64,000 nucleotides of DNA, from positions 806,001-870,000 of the forward strand of contig OZ243964.1 in the NCBI GenBank assembly GCA_965214635.1, in the 5' to 3' direction. The position numbers were made by a program, and so were the translations under genes. Source of the stretch: Bin90 sp965214635. Lineage in GTDB: Bacteria; Chloroflexota; Dehalococcoidia; Lucifugimonadales; JADFKI01. This document shows, one piece after another, positions 1 through 8,644 of this stretch. Within the stretch, counting starts at the first letter, position 1. Every line of letters begins with the position of its first letter. The notes beneath the pieces were generated by a model, which was not told the origin of the DNA, made no database searches, and saw only the letters and a list, made by a program, of their open reading frames with translations.

Positions 1-1656
1 GTGTCGCTGTACATTGCCAACCCGTATTCGAGGGGAGACCTCCGAGCCAGCGATGCCTGGATGACTTCACAAGGCGTGCAGGTCATCGTACATTCCGGCT
101 CTTGGATTTGGGACGGCCCCGGAGACGGCACATCCCCGTTCAGTGACAGCCCCCTCAAGGCTGTTGACAGGACAGTGAGCAACGGAGCGGTCTGGGTCAA
201 TTCCGCGGGAAACGAAGCGCTTGGTACATGGTTCGGTGAATTCAGCGACTCGGACGCCGACAACATTCACGAATTCCCATCAACCCAAGACAGCGAGTGC
301 AACCGCGTGGAGCTTGATGCGGGACAGGCATTGGTAGCTCAGCTCCGCTGGGACGATGTTTGGAGGGGAGCCACCAAAGATATAGACCTACACCTGTACC
401 AGATAGCCGACGATGGCAGCCTGAGCACAGTTGTATCTAGCACATCCCGACAAACGGGGGGAACCTCTGATGTCCCTCGGGAAGTGCTTTCCTACACCGG
501 CGGCACAGAGGGGACTTACTGCCTGAGTGTAGTGCATGTCAGCGGAACAATTCCTGCATGGATTCAACTTCAATCTCGCGGCCCAAATTTGGAATCTGCC
601 ACTTTGAGCGGCAGTATCTCTAATCCGGGAGAGAGCGCCAACCCCGGGATGCTGGCTGTGGGAGGAGCGCCCTGGGACAACACAAGCAATATTGCAGAGC
701 ACAGCAGCAGAGGCCCAACCCCTGACGAGCGGACGAAGCCCGAAATAGTAGGGGCGGTGGGAGCATTGTCTAGCGCCTATGGGAAAAACCTGCGGGGGAC
801 GGGGCAAGCCACTTCACATGTGGCGGGGATGGCTGCGCTTGTGCGTCAGCGCTTCCCGGACTACTCTCCCTCAGAGGTTGTCAATTACCTCAAAACCAAC
901 GCTGAAGCCCGCGACAGTGTGCCGAACAACACATGGGGGCACGGGTTCGCCAAACTCCCTCAACTCGCTGCGGTAGTGTCAACACCCACGCCCGCACCTA
1001 CTCAATCCCAATCCATCGCACACATCGAGCTCATCTCGCAGGCAGGGTTCACATACGAGGGAATGGAGCGATACGAAAAGGTGAACGATCTTTGCGCGAG
1101 CGCTCTTACTGATGCATACTCATCCAGCTTCCTCGATGTGAACAACACTGAGCGCGTCGCCATCGTTACCATCCAGTGGATATGCTACGACGCATCGGAT
1201 AAGGTGGTGCCCGGCGCCACACAGACGCCGGCGCCAATATCAACGCCTGCTCCGGGCGAAACACCCACATCTACACCGACGCCTGCTCCGGGAGAAACAC
1301 CCACATCTACGCCAACGCCTGCTCCGGGTGAAACACCCACATCTACGCCGACGCCTGCTCCGGGCGAAACACCCACATCTACACCGACACCTGCTCCGGG
1401 CGAAACACCCACATCCACGCCCATAGCAACCGCAACAGTCGTCGTGCCACCTAGCACGCCTGAGACGGTGTGCGAGTATCACGAACACGAATCTAACCTA
1501 CCCCCAGACACGCCGCTCATCAAGGGGCGCACGCTGTCAAGCATAGACTACTACTACACGCCCGAGCACCGGCTCTATGACCGCAGGTTCATAGTTGAGC
1601 GCTGGTTCTGCACGGTGGCAGAGGCAGAAGCCGCAGGATACATACCGGCACCATAG
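1..1656 (+). CDS. Secreted subtilisin-like (S8) protease paralog, 5' cut by window edge; catalytic Ser lost
   Basis: The frame is open at base 1. By alignment with the paralog at 2653 the first codon (GTG) is an internal Val of the EVSLYIANP segment, so this is not the start and the Asp and His parts lie outside. Visible are the oxyanion-hole Asn segment (NSAGNEAL), a PPC-like insert (about residues 95-200), the nucleophile region, domain A (IAHIE...QWICYDA), a Pro/Thr linker of five 12-residue GETPTSTPTPAP units, and domain B ending WFCTVAEAEAAGY. The nucleophile motif reads GTGQATSHVAG where paralogs have GTSQAAPHVAG: the Ser codon is GGG at 802-804 and the Pro is also lost. It is therefore probably a proteolytically dead, possibly binding, exoprotein. 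Confidence 0.85.
   Translation: MSLYIANPYSRGDLRASDAWMTSQGVQVIVHSGSWIWDGPGDGTSPFSDSPLKAVDRTVSNGAVWVNSAGNEALGTWFGEFSDSDADNIHEFPSTQDSECNRVELDAGQALVAQLRWDDVWRGATKDIDLHLYQIADDGSLSTVVSSTSRQTGGTSDVPREVLSYTGGTEGTYCLSVVHVSGTIPAWIQLQSRGPNLESATLSGSISNPGESANPGMLAVGGAPWDNTSNIAEHSSRGPTPDERTKPEIVGAVGALSSAYGKNLRGTGQATSHVAGMAALVRQRFPDYSPSEVVNYLKTNAEARDSVPNNTWGHGFAKLPQLAAVVSTPTPAPTQSQSIAHIELISQAGFTYEGMERYEKVNDLCASALTDAYSSSFLDVNNTERVAIVTIQWICYDASDKVVPGATQTPAPISTPAPGETPTSTPTPAPGETPTSTPTPAPGETPTSTPTPAPGETPTSTPTPAPGETPTSTPIATATVVVPPSTPETVCEYHEHESNLPPDTPLIKGRTLSSIDYYYTPEHRLYDRRFIVERWFCTVAEAEAAGYIPAP
1252..1425 (+). repeat. 36-bp coding tandem repeat (Pro/Thr linker)
   Basis: About five near-identical 36-bp units each encode the 12-residue unit GETPTSTPTPAP. 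They lie between domains A and B of the truncated protease. The units differ only at silent or near-silent sites, which points to recent slippage or unequal exchange. They are coding and not a CRISPR array, since no unique spacers separate them. Confidence 0.85.
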
Positions 1657-1680
1657 CAACCGGCGATAACCGTCGATGAA

Positions 1681-1721
1681 GAGAACCCGTCCCCGGTAAC
1701 ACCCGCAGTCGGGTTCTCTCA
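1681..1721 (+). terminator. Family hairpin terminator 1
   Basis: A GAGAACCCG arm and a CGGGTTCTC arm enclose GGTAACACC. It sits 25 bp after the stop of the truncated protease. The same hairpin follows seven other members of the paralog family. Confidence 0.6.
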
Positions 1722-1745
1722 TGGATATTGTCAGGGGAGTACAGA

Positions 1746-2462
1746 ATGAAAAGGATTTTCGTATACATAATGGCATTGGCTGTCAGCGCTGCTCTGTTTG
1801 CTGTGCTGGCAGGGCCGGACGGAGTGAGCGCCTTCGACTCGACCACTTTGGTGGGTAATGACGAAGCGAACCAAGTCGGGCAGACGCCCACGCCTGTACC
1901 CACGCAGGCACCGGTTCAGTCCCACATCATCGCACACCTCGAGGGCATCTCGCAGGCTGGGTTCACATACGATGGAATGGAGCGATACGAAAAGGTGAAC
2001 GAGCTTTGCGCGAGCGCTCTTGTTGATGCACGCTCAGCGAGTTTCCTAGATGTGAGCGACATCGAGCGTATTGTCATCGTTACAATCCAGTGGATATGCT
2101 ACGACGCAGCGTATAAGGTGTCGTCCGGCGTCACGCCGCCTACACAGACGCCGACTGTGCCACCCACATCCACGCCGGCGCCAATATCAACGCCTGTACC
2201 CACACCGACGCCTGCTCCGGGCGAGCCACCCACATCCACGCCCGTAGCAACCGTCGAGCCGATTAGTACGCCCACGAAGGTGTGCGAGTATCATCCGGAG
2301 AACGCGCCCTCGGACACGCCGATCATCAAGGGTCGCACGCTGTCAAGCACAAAGTACTACTACACGCCCGAGCATCGGCTCTATGACCGCAGGTTCATAG
2401 TTGAGCGCTGGTTCTGCACGGTGGCAGAGGCAGAAGCCGCAGGATACATACCGGCACCATAG
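1746..2462 (+). CDS. Small secreted protein made only of domains A and B
   Basis: It has 238 residues. The chosen ATG (1746) follows an AGGGGAG ribosome site and begins the family signal peptide MKRIFVYIMALAVSAALF, with likely cleavage after VSA near residue 29. There is no protease or LRR module: the mature protein is a short Pro/Thr stretch, domain A (about 55-125), a Pro/Thr linker, and domain B (about 180-238) with paired Cys and the WFCTVAEAEAAGY end. It is the minimal member of the family and shows that A plus B can be exported alone. No family-type promoter is visible in the 89-bp gap, so it may be read with the upstream gene. Function unknown. Confidence 0.85.
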   Translation: MKRIFVYIMALAVSAALFAVLAGPDGVSAFDSTTLVGNDEANQVGQTPTPVPTQAPVQSHIIAHLEGISQAGFTYDGMERYEKVNELCASALVDARSASFLDVSDIERIVIVTIQWICYDAAYKVSSGVTPPTQTPTVPPTSTPAPISTPVPTPTPAPGEPPTSTPVATVEPISTPTKVCEYHPENAPSDTPIIKGRTLSSTKYYYTPEHRLYDRRFIVERWFCTVAEAEAAGYIPAP

Positions 2463-2485
2463 CAGCTGGCGATAATCGCCAATGA

Positions 2486-2526
2486 AGAGAACCCGCTCAC
2501 TGGTGTTACCGGGGGCGGGTTCTCTT
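2486..2526 (+). terminator. Family hairpin terminator 2
   Basis: AGAGAACCCG and CGGGTTCTCTT arms flank a GGTGTTACC centre, 24 bp after the stop of the A/B-only gene. The stem is GC-rich with a short T tail. Confidence 0.6.
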
Positions 2527-2583
2527 GCGCTGTCATGGGTATGAGCATATGAGGCGATGAATAGGCTCATAGTGTAGGCAACA

Positions 2584-2592
2584 TGCTATAAT
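2584..2592 (+). promoter_or_regulatory. Extended -10 promoter (TGCTATAAT)
   Basis: A perfect TGnTATAAT box lies 60 bp before the ATG at 2653. The same TGnTAnnnT box lies upstream of most family members. The upstream sequence AATAGGCTCATAGTG resembles the block ahead of the genes at 8645 and 23931. No good -35 is seen, as is usual with extended -10 promoters. Confidence 0.55.
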
Positions 2593-2652
2593 TGCGGGCG
2601 TGCCCGCGGTTAATCTGTGAAAATGGGATGGAAATTGTCAGGGGAGCGCAGG

Positions 2653-5406
2653 ATGAAAAGGGTTTTCGTGTACATAATGGCATTGGCTGTCAGTGCGGCG
2701 ATGTTTGCGGCGCTGATAGTGCCTTACGAGGCGAGCGCATTTGACTCGACTGCATCCGAGGGCGCCGAAGCCGAAGCCAACCAAGTTGGGCAGATACCCA
2801 CGCCTACGCCGCCACTCCGTGATTGGCAACCCACACCTCCACCGGGTGGCTGGCAGTTCCCGCCGCGAGGGGAGAAGACCCCGCCAAAGTATGCGAATAT
2901 GGACTCTATACTCAACCGTGTCGCGGATGATTATGAGCAGAACGAGCGATCAGTTGCAGCAGAGAGAGCCGCAGCGGGCAAAGCGCCCATAAGCCAGCAG
3001 GCGTCAGTCGCCGTAACCGTCTACACCGACGCGGCGCAGACCCAAACGCTAACGCAGTGGCTCACGGACGCGGGAGGCGACCCGCGCAACATTGGGGAAG
3101 ACTACATCGAGGCGTATGTGCCTGTGTCGCTGCTGGGCGAAGCGTCCGAGCAGCCGGGCGTGCTGAGCATGCGCGCGATCATTCCGCCGCAGCGAGCGCA
3201 AGGAACACCGCCGCAGGGGGCACAGGTGCACGGCTCGCCGGAATGGAACGCTGCAGGTTATCGAGGTCAGGGCATCAAAGTGGGCGTCATGGACACAGGC
3301 GGTCCGGGAGATGGCGGGTTCGCAAGAGTAAGGTCACTTGTGGGAACAGAACTGCCGTCCATCTCTGGCGCTCGATGTTACACCGACATTGGAACATTCT
3401 CCTCGAATATTGCGAGCTGCGAAGCGGGTTCGGACCCACACGGCACGGGAGTTGCTGAGGCGGTTGCTGACCTCGCCCCCGAAGTGTCGCTCTATATAGC
3501 CAATCCGCATTCCAAGGGAGATGCCCTCGCCACCGCCGATTGGATGGTCTCGCAAGGCGTGCAAGTCATCGTACATTCCGTCGGGTGGGATTGGGACGGA
3601 CCTGGAGACGGCACATCTCCATACAGCACTAGCCCTCTCAAGGCGGTGGATAGGGCTGTGAACGGAGGGGCTGTCTGGGTCAATTCTGGAGGAAACCGAG
3701 CGCTTAAAACTTGGTTCGGCGAATTCAGGGACTCGGACGGCGATGGTTCGCACGAATACCTATCAACCGGAGACACCGAATGCAGCAAAGTGACTCTCAA
3801 TGCTGGCGAGAATCTGATAGCTCATCTCCGATGGGACGATGCTTGGAATGGATCGACCAAGGATTTAGATCTCTATCTGTATCGGATAGCCGCTGACAGC
3901 AGCTTGACGCTCGTTGATTCTAGTTCGGACGCGCAAGCAGGGAGAATTTCTGATGACCCTATGGAAAGGATTTCCTACACCGCTGAATCAGGCGGGTCGT
4001 ACTGCCTGAGTGTAGCACAAGCGAGTGGAACAGATCCTGGATGGATTCAACTTAATTCTTTTTCCGGCCCAGATTTAGAATTTGCTACTTTAAGCGGCAG
4101 CATCGGCAATCCGGCAGAGAGCGCCAACTCCGGAATGTTGGCAGCGGGTGCAGCGCCATGGTTCGACACAAGATCTATTGAGGATTTCAGCAGCAGAGGT
4201 CCAACCCCTGATGGACGGACGAAGCCCGACATAGTAGGGGCAGACGGAGCAGACTCGAGTGCCTATGACGGTAGCTTTTGGGGGACGAGCCAAGCCGCTC
4301 CGCATGTGGCGGGTATGGCTGTGCTTGTGCGTCAGCGCTTCGCAAACTACTCCCCACGACAGGTTACCAACTACATCAAATCCAACGCCACAAGGCGCGG
4401 CAGTGTGCCGAACAATACATGGGGATACGGGTTCGCCAAACTTCCTCAGATAGCGACGGCAACGCCTACACGGACACCACGCCCCACGCCCACACGCACA
4501 CCACGACCCACACGGACACCGACGCCGACATCCACACCCACGCCTACGCCAGTTCCCACTTCCGTACCGCCGACGCCGACACCCGCACCAGCGCTCACGC
4601 CAATTCCCACACCCACACTTGTACCCGCGCTCACGCCAATTCCCACGCCTATATCGCCGACACCGACACCCATACCCGTGCTCACGCCAATTGCCACACC
4701 CACACTTGTACCAGCGCTCACGCCAATTCCCACGCCTGTATCGCCGACACCCGTACCAGCGCTCACGCCAACTCCCACGCCTGTATCGCCTACGCCGACG
4801 CCCGTACCCACGCGGGCACCAGCTCAGTCCCAAACCATCGCACACATCGGGAGCATCTCCCAAGCCGGGTTCACATACGATGGGAGACAGCGATACGAAA
4901 AGGTGAACGAGCTTTGCACCAACGCTCTTGTTGATGCGCGCTCAGCGAGTTTCCTCGATGTGAGCCACATAGAGCGTCTCGCCATCCTGACCATCCAGTG
5001 GGTGTGCTACGACGCAGCAGACAAGCTAGGGACGGGTGTTACGCCGCCTACACGCACGCCGACTGTGCCAGCCACATCGACGCCAACACCGACGCCGACG
5101 CACACTCCCGCTCCGGGCGAAACACCCACATCTACGCCCGTAGCAACGCCGACACCTGCTCCGGGCGAGCCGCCCACATCTACGCCCGTAGCAACTGCAA
5201 CCGTCGCGCCGATTAGTACGCCCACGAAGGTGTGCGAGTATCATGACGAACCCTCGGACACGCCTCTCATCAAGGGGCGTACGCTGTCAAGCACAAAGTA
5301 CTACTACACGCCCGAGCACCGGCTCTATGACCGCAGATTCATAGTTGAGCGCTGGTTCTGCACGGTGGCGGAAGCAGAAGCCGCAGGCTACATACCGCAT
5401 CCATAG
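2653..5406 (+). CDS. Secreted S8 serine protease with Pro/Thr linkers and A/B C-terminal domains
   Basis: It has 917 residues. The start ATG has GGGGAG upstream; the longer frame from 2617 lacks a ribosome site. Order: signal peptide (1-30), Pro-rich spacer, prodomain-like region (about 75-190), S8 catalytic domain with Asp214 (VGVMDTGG), His263 (DPHGTG), Asn348 (GGN) and Ser546 (GTSQAAPHVAG), a PPC-like all-beta insert between Asn and Ser (about 375-475), a long Pro/Thr linker, domain A, a second linker, and domain B. The whole triad is present, so it should be an active exported or surface protease. Substrate unknown. It has its own promoter and terminator, so it is probably monocistronic. 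Confidence 0.9.
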   Translation: MKRVFVYIMALAVSAAMFAALIVPYEASAFDSTASEGAEAEANQVGQIPTPTPPLRDWQPTPPPGGWQFPPRGEKTPPKYANMDSILNRVADDYEQNERSVAAERAAAGKAPISQQASVAVTVYTDAAQTQTLTQWLTDAGGDPRNIGEDYIEAYVPVSLLGEASEQPGVLSMRAIIPPQRAQGTPPQGAQVHGSPEWNAAGYRGQGIKVGVMDTGGPGDGGFARVRSLVGTELPSISGARCYTDIGTFSSNIASCEAGSDPHGTGVAEAVADLAPEVSLYIANPHSKGDALATADWMVSQGVQVIVHSVGWDWDGPGDGTSPYSTSPLKAVDRAVNGGAVWVNSGGNRALKTWFGEFRDSDGDGSHEYLSTGDTECSKVTLNAGENLIAHLRWDDAWNGSTKDLDLYLYRIAADSSLTLVDSSSDAQAGRISDDPMERISYTAESGGSYCLSVAQASGTDPGWIQLNSFSGPDLEFATLSGSIGNPAESANSGMLAAGAAPWFDTRSIEDFSSRGPTPDGRTKPDIVGADGADSSAYDGSFWGTSQAAPHVAGMAVLVRQRFANYSPRQVTNYIKSNATRRGSVPNNTWGYGFAKLPQIATATPTRTPRPTPTRTPRPTRTPTPTSTPTPTPVPTSVPPTPTPAPALTPIPTPTLVPALTPIPTPISPTPTPIPVLTPIATPTLVPALTPIPTPVSPTPVPALTPTPTPVSPTPTPVPTRAPAQSQTIAHIGSISQAGFTYDGRQRYEKVNELCTNALVDARSASFLDVSHIERLAILTIQWVCYDAADKLGTGVTPPTRTPTVPATSTPTPTPTHTPAPGETPTSTPVATPTPAPGEPPTSTPVATATVAPISTPTKVCEYHDEPSDTPLIKGRTLSSTKYYYTPEHRLYDRRFIVERWFCTVAEAEAAGYIPHP

Positions 5407-5440
5407 CAACCCATAGCAACCGGCGATAACCGCCGATGAA

Positions 5441-5483
5441 GCGAGAACCCGCCCCCCGGTAACACCGGCAGGCGGGTTCTCTT
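5441..5483 (+). terminator. Family hairpin terminator 3
   Basis: GCGAGAACCCGCC pairs with GGCGGGTTCTC around CGGTAACACCG, 35 bp after the protease stop, followed by CTTG. Confidence 0.65.
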
Positions 5484-5567
5484 GCTTGTTATGAATATGA
5501 GTCGACTGCATTGCCTTGTGGTGTGGATTGAGGACGCTCGGTCGCGTCTCCACGCACAAGCATCGTG

Positions 5568-5576
5568 TGCTACCAT
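5568..5576 (+). promoter_or_regulatory. Extended -10 promoter (TGCTACCAT)
   Basis: A TGnTACCAT box lies 76 bp ahead of the start at 5653. The surrounding block (TCTCCACGCACAAGCATC, then TGTGC) is almost identical upstream of the gene at 11093, defining a second promoter subtype in the family. Confidence 0.45.
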
Positions 5577-5652
5577 GATGCATCCAATCGTAACCAGCCG
5601 ACGGTCAACCTGTCAGCAGGTAATAGGGCAAATATTGTTAGTGGAGTGAAAT

Positions 5653-8439
5653 ATGAAAAGAGTTTTCCCGTACATAATGGCATTGGCCGTCAGCGCTGTG
5701 ATGTTTGTGGCGATGGCGGGACCGGATGGAGCAAACGCCTTCAACTCGGCTGCACCTGAAGGCACCAGTACCGAATCGAATCAAGTCGGGCAACAACCCA
5801 CACCCCCACCCGATGGTTGGCAGACCCCGCCGCTTGGAGACAAGATCCCACCGAAATATGAGAATATGGACTCCATACTCAACCAGATCGTGGATGAGTA
5901 TGAGCAGAACGGTCGATCAGTTGCAGCAGAGAGAAGCGCAGCGGGTCGGGCGCCGGTGAGCCATCAAGCGTCAGTCGCCCTAACCTTCTACCTGCACGAC
6001 AAGGCACAGACACAGACGCTGGCGCAGTGGCTCACGGACGCGGGGGGCGACCCGCGCAATATTGGAGAGGACTACATCGAGGCGTATGTGCCTGTGTCGC
6101 TACTGGGCGAAGCATCTGAGCAAGCGTCAGTCCTGAACATGCGCGCGATTGTCTCGCCGCAGCGGGCGATTACCCTGCCGCAACGCACACAAAGAACACC
6201 TCCGAATAACAATGTCGCCGAAGCGCTCGGCTCACTGGCATGGAACACCGCAGGCTTCAGCGGACAGGGCCAGAAAGTGGGCGTCATTGAGTCGGGTAAG
6301 TCTGGAGCCGGCGCATTTGCAAACATCAGATCCCTAGTGGGAACAGAGTTGCCTGCCATAGCTGGCGCCCGATGCTACACTGACATTGGAACATACTCCG
6401 ATAACCTTGACGATTGCGAAGTGGGTACGGTTGTGCACGGCACTATGATCGCTGAGGCGGTCGCCGACATCGCACCAGAAGCATCGCTCTACATCGCCAA
6501 TCCACATTCCAGTGAAGACCTCCGCACCAGCGCCATATGGATGGCTTTGCAAGGCGTGGGAGTCATCGTCTATCCCATATCTTGGACTTGGGACGGCCCT
6601 GGACACGGCAGAGCTATGTATGGGAGCAGTCCCCTAGCCGCGGTGGACTGGGCCGTGGTGCACGGAGCAGCTTGGGTCAATTCCGCGGGGAACAACGCGC
6701 GTAACACTTGGTTCGGGGAATTCAGTGACACGAACGCCGACGGCTTTCACGAATTTCCATCGGATCGTGACGACAAGTGCAACCTCATAGATCTCAATGC
6801 GGGACAGGGTTTGCATGTTCAGCTCCGATGGGACGATCGTTGGCTCGGAGCAACCAAAGATCTAGACCTTTACCTATACCGGATAAAAGCCGATGGCAGC
6901 ATGGAAGTCGCTAAGTCCAGCACATCCCTGCAAACAGGGAGAAGATCTCATAGACCTCTCGAAGGATTTCCCTACACATCTAGATCGGGAGGACAGTACT
7001 GCCTGAGCGTAGTGCGATCGAGCGGAACGGATCTTGGATGGATTCAAGTTCAAAATCTCATTGGCCCAGAGTTAGAGTCTCATACTTTGAGCGGTAGTAT
7101 CACCAATCCAGCTGAGAGCGCCAACTCCGGAATGTTGGCAGTGGGCGCTGCGCCCTGGAACAACACAAGCCTTATTTACGAGCACAGCAGCAGAGGCCCA
7201 ACCCCTGACGGACGGAAGAAGCCTAACATAGTAGGGGCGCACGGAGTATTCTCCAACGCCTACGGGAAGAACATTTTGGGAACGAGCCAAGCCGCTGCAC
7301 ATGTGGCAGGGATGGCTGTGCTCGTACGCCAGCGCTACCCAAACTACTCTGCATCACGAGTTACTTATTACCTCAAAGCCACCGCTGAAGGGCGTGGCAG
7401 TGTGCCAAACAACACATGGGGACACGGATTCGCTAGGCTTCCTGAACTCACGGCGCCACCGCCCACACCTAGACCTACATCCACACCTAGACCCACACGC
7501 ACACCGACGCATACGCCCACGCCCGGCGGACCCACTTTTACGCCCACAGTCACTCCCACAGCCACTACAACGCCTACATTCACACCCGTAGCTACTGCTA
7601 CTTACATACCCATAGCCTCCACCACCACGCCCACATTCACACCTACACGCATACCCGTAGCCACTGCCACGCACACACCCACAAGCGTGCCCGTAGTCAC
7701 TGCCACGCCTGGGCCCACTTTTACACCCACATTAACGCCCACAGCTACTACCACACTCATAGCCACTGCCACGCCCGGACTCACATTAACGCCCATAGCC
7801 ACTACCACACCTATACTCATAGCCACTGCCACACGCACGCCCTTAGCTACCATCACGCCCGCACCTGCGCTCACGCCAATTCCCACGCACACACCTGTAT
7901 CCCCGCAGGCACCGGCTCAGTCCCAAACCGTCGCGCACATCGAGCGCATATTCCAAGCCGGGTTCACATACGATGGGAGGGAGCGATATGAGAAGGTGAA
8001 CGAGCTTTGCGCCAACGCTCTTGCCGATGCACGCTCAGTCAGATTCCTCGATGTGAGCGACATAGAGCGTCTCGCCATCCTGTCCATCCAATGGGTGTGC
8101 TATTACGCGGCGGACAAGCTGGGGTCGGGCGTTACGCCACCTACACGCACGCCGACTGTGCCAGCCACATCCACGCCAACGCCGACGCTCGCTACGGACG
8201 AAACGCCTACACCAACCGCAACCGTCGCGCCGATTAGTACGCCCACGAAGGTGTGCGAGTATCACGAGTACGAATCTGACCTACTCGCAGACACGCCGCT
8301 CATCAAGGGGCGCACGCTGTCAAACACGAAGTACTACTACACGCCCGAGCACCGTCTCTATGACCGCCGGTTCATAGTTGAGCGCTGGTTCTGCACGGTG
8401 GCGGAAGCCGAAGCCGCAGGCTATATACCGCATCCATAG
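5653..8439 (+). CDS. Secreted S8 protease paralog with catalytic Asp replaced by Glu
   Basis: It has 928 residues. ATG at 5653 follows GTGGAG. Architecture matches the gene at 2653: signal peptide, prodomain (about 70-190), S8 domain with PPC-like insert, very long Thr/Pro linker (about 600-750), domain A, short linker, domain B. His262 (VHGTM), the Asn (SAGNN) and Ser545 (GTSQAAAHVAG) are present, but the catalytic Asp position reads VGVIESGK, placing Glu213 where paralogs have Asp. The conserved Pro after Ser is Ala. Activity is therefore doubtful or altered. The linker is richer in Ala/Thr/Val than in its neighbours, indicating independent expansion. Confidence 0.88.
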   Translation: MKRVFPYIMALAVSAVMFVAMAGPDGANAFNSAAPEGTSTESNQVGQQPTPPPDGWQTPPLGDKIPPKYENMDSILNQIVDEYEQNGRSVAAERSAAGRAPVSHQASVALTFYLHDKAQTQTLAQWLTDAGGDPRNIGEDYIEAYVPVSLLGEASEQASVLNMRAIVSPQRAITLPQRTQRTPPNNNVAEALGSLAWNTAGFSGQGQKVGVIESGKSGAGAFANIRSLVGTELPAIAGARCYTDIGTYSDNLDDCEVGTVVHGTMIAEAVADIAPEASLYIANPHSSEDLRTSAIWMALQGVGVIVYPISWTWDGPGHGRAMYGSSPLAAVDWAVVHGAAWVNSAGNNARNTWFGEFSDTNADGFHEFPSDRDDKCNLIDLNAGQGLHVQLRWDDRWLGATKDLDLYLYRIKADGSMEVAKSSTSLQTGRRSHRPLEGFPYTSRSGGQYCLSVVRSSGTDLGWIQVQNLIGPELESHTLSGSITNPAESANSGMLAVGAAPWNNTSLIYEHSSRGPTPDGRKKPNIVGAHGVFSNAYGKNILGTSQAAAHVAGMAVLVRQRYPNYSASRVTYYLKATAEGRGSVPNNTWGHGFARLPELTAPPPTPRPTSTPRPTRTPTHTPTPGGPTFTPTVTPTATTTPTFTPVATATYIPIASTTTPTFTPTRIPVATATHTPTSVPVVTATPGPTFTPTLTPTATTTLIATATPGLTLTPIATTTPILIATATRTPLATITPAPALTPIPTHTPVSPQAPAQSQTVAHIERIFQAGFTYDGRERYEKVNELCANALADARSVRFLDVSDIERLAILSIQWVCYYAADKLGSGVTPPTRTPTVPATSTPTPTLATDETPTPTATVAPISTPTKVCEYHEYESDLLADTPLIKGRTLSNTKYYYTPEHRLYDRRFIVERWFCTVAEAEAAGYIPHP

Positions 8440-8473
8440 CAACCCATAGCAGCTGGCGATAACCGCCGATGAA

Positions 8474-8513
8474 GCGAGAACCCGTCCCCGGTAACACCGG
8501 GGCGGGTTCTCTT
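8474..8513 (+). terminator. Family hairpin terminator 4
   Basis: GCGAGAACCCGTCCCCGG pairs with CCGGGGCGGGTTCTC around a TAACA loop, followed by TTGCTTT. It is 35 bp after the preceding stop. Confidence 0.65.
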
Positions 8514-8570
8514 GCTTTGTGAAGGAATGAGCATGTGAGGCGGCTGAATCGCCTTATAGTGCGGGCGATA

Positions 8571-8579
8571 TGGTATTGT
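8571..8579 (+). promoter_or_regulatory. Extended -10 promoter (TGGTATTGT)
   Basis: A TGnTATTGT box lies 65 bp before the ATG at 8645. The preceding block (GAATCGCCTTATAGTGC) is nearly the same as the one ahead of the minus-strand gene starting at 23931. Confidence 0.5.
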
Positions 8580-8644
8580 TGCGGGAGCGACTGCGGTTAA
8601 TCTGGCGGCAGTCAACGGGATAGATATTGCTGAAGGAGTGTTCG

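Noticed and set aside
1252..1425. Regular 36-bp repeats resembling a CRISPR array
   Set aside because: Units abut without unique spacers and translate as a Pro/Thr linker in frame with flanking domains.
4446..4863. Long antisense open frames rich in Gly/Val or Cys/Arg across Pro/Thr linkers
   Set aside because: They are mirror translations of Pro/Thr-repeat codons; no ribosome sites or domains.
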